NCBI GenBank assembly: GCA_948470475.1
Contig: OX419339.1
Span: 14,329,863 to 14,393,862 of the forward strand
Reading direction: 5' to 3'
From: Galaxea fascicularis
Taxonomy: Eukaryota; Cnidaria; Anthozoa; Scleractinia; Euphylliidae
Length of the DNA: 64,000 bases
Both the position numbers and the translations under genes were made by a program. Below the pieces are notes generated by a model. That model ran no database searches. It saw nothing but the letters and a program-made list of their open reading frames with translations, and was not told the DNA's origin. Each line of letters opens with the position of its first letter. Positions within the stretch are counted from its first letter, which is position 1. Below, piece by piece: positions 59,036 to 64,000 of this stretch.

Positions 59036-62000
59036 ATGATTTCTGGAAGAAAACGAAAGCGATACAATACTTTTCGTGCTTCTCACAATCCTGTTCCACC
59101 AAAACGTAGTTTAAGGCGTCATTTGAAAGTAATTTCAAGTGTAATTCCTCCTCACAATGATATCAGCTGTGGAGGTCTACCGACTGAAATACGTCCCATT
59201 CAGCTGGAGTACGTGGACATGTGCTTGTCTTCCGAACGAAATGACGAACTTCTTTACGAGATGCATGAGGATGGTGAGAGTCTGAGCTCTGTGGAGGACG
59301 AAAATAATATTAACACTGAGAAAGCTGATGAAATCGAAGAGACTTACTCGAATTTACAGGAGTCTAATGAGATCGTTTGCAGCTACATCTCTTCTGATTT
59401 CGAAACACACAGTGAAACACATGAAGTGCATCAAGATGACAGCTTATTTTCTATGAATGAAAGTGAAAGTGCAGGAGAAGATGAAGATCCCCCTGTTTAT
59501 CCAACTTGTCCTCTTCGGCTTTCTGAGAGTGTATTGCTTATCATGACATTGGCAATTCGACATAAGCTCACAGGAGATGCTTTGGCCGATGTGATCAAAC
59601 TGATTGATTTGCACTGTATTCCGGGTCCTCATAGTCACTCGATAGAGACCTTGAGGGAATTGAAATCTTACTTTGCAGATTCTAAAGAATCCTTAGACCT
59701 GTTCTACTACTGCAACTGTTGTTATTGTTTGCTTCCTACTGAACACACTCCTGTCTGTCCAATATGCGATACAGACCAAGGATCACCTGCAGCAAAGAGC
59801 TACTTCGTGGTCTTGCCGATCGAACATCAGCTCTCGAAGTTTTTGTCGCGTGAGTTAACTTTTCTTTGCTTGATGTTTTGATTATCCTAAGAGTTATGAG
59901 TATGAGGTAGAGTATTTTTCAAGCCATTGACTGCATGTATACATGAAAGGAAATTGTGGCTGTGAAACACAGTTTAATAAAAAACAATTTAATATGAGGT
60001 GTTTAAATCAAGACTTTTTGAAAGATGTTTTAGATTGATGAGTCACTTAGCCAGTGCATTGTGGTAGACATATTAGATATATATTTTTTGGACAACTGTG
60101 TATTCAGGGTGGGGTTGTAGGAGGCAAAGCACAGATTGGCTTCTTGTAAAGATAATATACTTGAGTGCTTAATTTCTTATGTTACAGGTGAAGGATTCTA
60201 TGAGGACCTATTATATCGTTTCATGAGGCCAATGACAGCTGACTGCATCAGTGATGTTTATGATGGATTTCAGTACCAAAAATTGTTCCATAATGGAGGC
60301 GTGTTGTCAGATCAGAACAATTTGTCACTGAAAGTCAATACTGATGGGGTGCCTATTTTCAAGTCATCTGGATACTCAATGTGGCCCATCTACTTTGAAA
60401 TAAATGAATTACCACCCAGGATAAGGTTGGTAGAGAAGAATGACAAAACAACAGTGGTGTTTTAAAACTTAACTGTTTTTATATGATTGCTGTTCATTTT
60501 ATTTTTATTATGAATTCTGAAATAACTATTTTAAGACTTCTAATTACGTAAAAATACAGTAGAACCTCTATTAAATAGCCACCCTCAGGGAAATGGCAAT
60601 TTAGTGGCTGCTTAGAAGAGGTTGGCTACTTAAAGAGTTCGTCAGTAATTAACGTAAAGCCTTTACAAAACTTGTGTTATTTCAGTGCAAAACAATATAA
60701 AACATATAGGCGAACCCTTGTCGGGATGGCCAAAAGGTGGCCGTGGCCGCTTAATGGAGGTGGCCGCTAGATAAAGGTTTTGTTTACAGTGTTATACTGA
60801 CCACACTTTCGGGACTTTGACTGTGTGGTTATGATGTTCCAGGCAAATACCCTGGCAATATCTTAAGCCATTAAGATCTTATTTAAAGCTGCACACAAAG
60901 GAACTGAGAAAAAGAAGATCATATTTGTAATATTTTGGTTTTTTTTTAGGGGTGACATAAAGCTTGAACCATGTCCAAATTGGTCTCCTTTAGAAACCAT
61001 CTGTTTCATACAGGAGTCCTCCTTCCAAAAAAAATCTTAACATTTGACTCCACATCCTGCTACAAAAAGGGATGTCATTGCTTAGAAATTGATTCTTGTT
61101 TTCATGGGTGTTATCATCAGATGTTGGAGTTTGCATAAAATTTAAATATTTAGGTCTTCTACAGTCTTATAGCATTTGTCTTTGCTTTGATTTGTATTTA
61201 TGTTAGGAGGCAAGTTAACAACTTGGTAATGGGAGGTCTGTGGTTTGGAGAGCACAAACCAGTAATGCAAACATTCCTTAAACCATTCCAAGAAGCTCTT
61301 TCAAGGCTTGAAATTAAAGGTATATCCTGTATATGATATTTGAAGTTGATTAGCACTGGGGGTATAATAAACAATTATTGGATGAGGTTTTTGTGATATC
61401 CAGAATAATCAAGGTCGAGGTAAGTAGACCTTGATTATTCTGGATATCACAAGAACCGAATCTAATGATTGTTTTTTTGTGTACATTGAACAAAAAGAAA
61501 TGGAAGTAGTGTTTATGCTTCTTCACTGACGGGAAGCAACACAAAACGCATGAACTTGACATGATTATTGTATAATCTGCAGTTATGATGTCACAGGCAC
61601 TGATTTTGAAAATTCACTGTATGCTTTCGGCCAATCAGAAAAGAGTTAGAGAGTTCAATGTATAATAATTACAATAATTACATGTATACCCTTAACAGAC
61701 AGCATATTGACAGGCACACATTTATTCATGTTGTGATATGGTTTCATTGTATACTGATTATTTTACACAGGAACAACATTTCAGCTTCCTAACAAGAGAA
61801 TCATAACTTCAAAGGTCTATCTAATTAGTGGTGTCTTTGACTTACCGGCTAAAAGCTTAGTGCTGGAGGAGATACAGTACAATGGGTTCTGTGGATGTTC
61901 CTACTGTGTTGAAGCAGGAAAATCAGTAAAGACCAAAGAGGATGGACGGGGTCAAGTTCATGTGTACCCATTTCATGACGAGTCAGTAACAGGCCATACT

Positions 62001-64000
62001 GAACTGCGTACCCACAAAGGTACCATAGCAAATGGAATGAAGTCTCTAGAGGACCCACATGGAAAACCAGTAAGTATTTTATTGCACCTTTTTGTTTGAG
62101 GCATGCATGGGCAGTTGTTATGGGTTAGCACTTAGATGGTACATGTAAAAGTTACATCTGTTCTTGTGATTCTTTGATAGGTATTTGGAGTAAAAGGTGT
62201 TTGCCAGTTTGCCACTCTCAAGTACTTTGATGTGGTTGATGGAATAGCAGTGGATTACATGCATGGAATTTTACTTGGAGTGACCAAACAGCTCCTGAAC
62301 CTATGGCTGGACCCTCGATTCAGTGGTGAGGACTGGTACTGTGGAACTCGTGTGAGTTTAATTGATGAAAGGTTAATGAGCATCAAGCCACCAAACGTCA
62401 TAACTAGAGTTCCAAGATCCCTTGGACACCATAGGAAATACTGGAAAGGTATATTTTTTTAACATTGTTGCTTTTTAGACAAGTTTTTAACTCATCATAA
62501 TCAGTGCTTAATGGGTTTTTGGATTTTTTATTAGTATGATTTTCATCACTTTAGTTTGTATTTAAATGGATCAATGCAATATGTCTTTTGTAATTATGTC
62601 TTTCTAGCTTCAGAACTCCGTGCTTGGCTGTTTCACTATAGCCTTCCATGTCTTAGGGGAATCCTGCCAGAGAGATACCTTCACCACTACTTGCTTCTGG
62701 TAAATGCAGTCTGGCTTGTAAACCAAGAGTCAATTACAAAGGAGGACCTTGCCTGCAGTAATTTCTGCTTCCTCAAGTTTGTTCTTTACTTTGATGGCCT
62801 CTATGGTGAGCTGATAAATAAATTTATTACATGGCTAGCTCCACAAGCGGGCAAGATGACCCAAATCGTGCGCTCGCTCCTGAGCAGGCAAGATGGAGCC
62901 ATCTTGCCCGCTCAGGACTACCCGCTGTATCCCGCAAGAAAAATTTCCCGGAAAGCCATATAATGAATCCTTTATTGACCAAGTTTGTTCAGTCAAGATG
63001 GCTGGGTATTGGCCTCGTTCATAATCTATAGAAAAGTGATGCCTTAATTAATGCTGACAAGTAAATTAAAGAAAAGGAAATTAATTAGACATTTACCTGT
63101 AACTATAACTATTTATCTGTTGTTGCAGGTGAGCGTCATATGCTTATTAATGTGCACAATTTGCTACATGTGCAACGATCAGTGCTGCAGCTTGGTCCTC
63201 TGTGGGCAAATTCATCGTTTGAATTTGAGGATGCTAATGGAGACTTGAAGTCCTTGTTTCATGGTTCCCAGAACATTGATATGCAGGTAACAACAGCCCA
63301 CACACTTTTCCCATACATAAAACAGGAAGAAAAATGTCAGATGTTTTTGTTCAATGTTAATTTTACATTACAGTTGCAAGGCACATGTAGCTACAGGTAT
63401 GTTCACAATTATAACAATTTAATCAGTGACTTTCAAATTTCAATTAAGAATATAATTATGTCAGTTCATCACCATTTTTCAGATTGTGTCGTCAATATCA
63501 GCAATGCAAAGTCTACCAGAACTATCAAGGAGACTGGAGAAGGATTCACCTGCTGAAAAATTTTATTCAAAGCTGAAATTTGGGGTACAGAGCAAGTAAG
63601 TTACTGACTGTTTGAATTTATTTTTCTTAGAATTTAGTTATACTAGATGTATCTTTAAATTTTATGCAGGTTAATTTATTTTAAATTTGACTTCATATTC
63701 TCTTAACCCTTACATGTACTGTAGTATAGGCCTGATATAATCCAGAGTGGAATCTTTTCAATTATATCACCATTGTTGTACTTATTTGAATCATGTTATA
63801 AGGAACTACTGTGCATTTTAGTTCCCAGTGGAAATTCACAATACCTTGCATCTATCCTATGCAGGTTGACCCCAATTGGAAATGGTGTTTTCAGGATGGG
63901 TGCTGCTAGCAAGTGTGCATTGGCAAGGAACGTTAAGGCCAAACTGGTTGAGGTCCTTGGGGAGATACCTTTTGGTACAGTTAAAAGGTTCAGCAGGATA
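59036..64000 (+). CDS. CACTA (En/Spm, Tnp2-type) transposase-like protein, 3' incomplete
   Basis: Exons: 59036-59849, 60188-60425, 61207-61319, 61771-62069, 62181-62448, 62608-62805, 63129-63286, 63483-63595, 63865-64000 (runs off the window). All phases join, giving 779 open codons so far. The ATG at 59036 has a good context (acagccATGa). Residues 1-20 are basic, and 75-165 are acidic. A cysteine cluster YYCNCCYCLLPTEHTPVCPI is at about 224-243. The transposase region starts near NTDGVPIF (Asp 324) and SGYSMWPIYF, continues through LWFGEHKP and FCGCSYC, VDYMHGILLGVTKQLL (Asp 513), ELRAWLFHYSLPCLRGILPE, FDGLYGERHMLINVHNLLH and LGPLWANSSFEFEDANG. These phrases match Transposase_21/DUF4218-type CACTA transposases. 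The frame is intact, so this is either an active element or a domesticated gene. Confidence 0.88.
60555..60800. repeat. Possible pogo/Tigger-type MITE in a transposase intron
   Basis: cagtagaacctctattaaat at 60559, preceded by ta, resembles pogo/Tigger ends. Internal ggccgcttaatggaggtggccgc words are typical of the family. The far end near 60792 (tttacagtg) is not a clear mirror. Confidence 0.4.
61368..61670. mobile_element. MITE-like repeat, second copy, in a transposase intron
   Basis: The palindrome acaattattggatgaggttt ttgtgatatccagaataatc ... and its complement spans 61370-61478. The following 190 bp matches the flank of the copy at 15276-15851 (tgcttcttcac, gaacttgacatg, gaaaattcactgtatgcttt cgg). 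Confidence 0.75.
62838..63035. mobile_element. gggcaagatgg-family element, second copy
   Basis: caagcgggcaagatgaccca, gcaagatggagccatcttgc ccgctc, ccgcaagaaaaatttcccg, cctttattgaccaag and gatggctgggtattggcctcg match the element at 42870-43195 in the opposite orientation. It lies in the intron after exon 6 of the transposase-like gene. Confidence 0.8.

Overview
The window is a piece of an intron-rich, AT-rich animal genome packed with short inverted-repeat transposons and tRNA-derived SINEs. Gene content (GATOR2 subunit WDR59, an Ajuba/LIMD1-type LIM protein), Penelope-like and Ty3-like remnants and a CACTA-type transposase gene fit an anthozoan cnidarian such as a stony coral. That placement is an inference from overall character; no species marker was seen.

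Layout. 1-5.5 kb is repeat territory: a fold-back element with TTAA flanks, another fold-back, SINE pieces and a degenerate minisatellite. 5.77-32.43 kb holds a complete WDR59 gene on the minus strand. I could place 24 coding exons with consistent phases, giving 967 residues: WD40 propeller, RWD domain and C-terminal zinc-binding region. Its introns carry several MITEs, SINE heads, a Penelope-like GIY-YIG fragment and a LINE fragment. The third intron holds a young LTR retrotransposon (26167-31003) inserted inside an older, opposite-strand solo LTR of the same family. That young element encodes Gag, protease and integrase but no reverse transcriptase.

32.5-37 kb is intergenic with several non-autonomous DNA transposons, one of them 141 bp upstream of the WDR59 start. 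37.1-40.1 kb carries seven exons of a three-LIM-domain Ajuba/LIMD1/WTIP-like gene on the plus strand; its N-terminal exon(s) were not found. 40-50 kb is intergenic and full of fold-back elements, including a nearly perfect 478-bp palindrome at 49 kb. 50.04-54.16 kb is a large fold-back element: about 1 kb of 57-bp tandem repeats at each end, in opposite orientation, around a 2.1-kb unique core, with a 9-bp target duplication.

56.2-64 kb holds two divergent genes with starts only a few hundred bases apart: a BEN-domain protein (minus strand, 4 exons seen) and a Tnp2/Transposase_21-type (CACTA, En/Spm) transposase-like protein (plus strand, 9 exons, running off the window). A DNA-binding gene beside a CACTA transposase is either a two-gene transposon or a domesticated pair. 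The intact multi-exon reading frame with MITEs in its introns favours a long-resident copy.

Exon boundaries were derived by eye from splice consensus, phase continuity and remembered family conservation. No search or alignment program was run.
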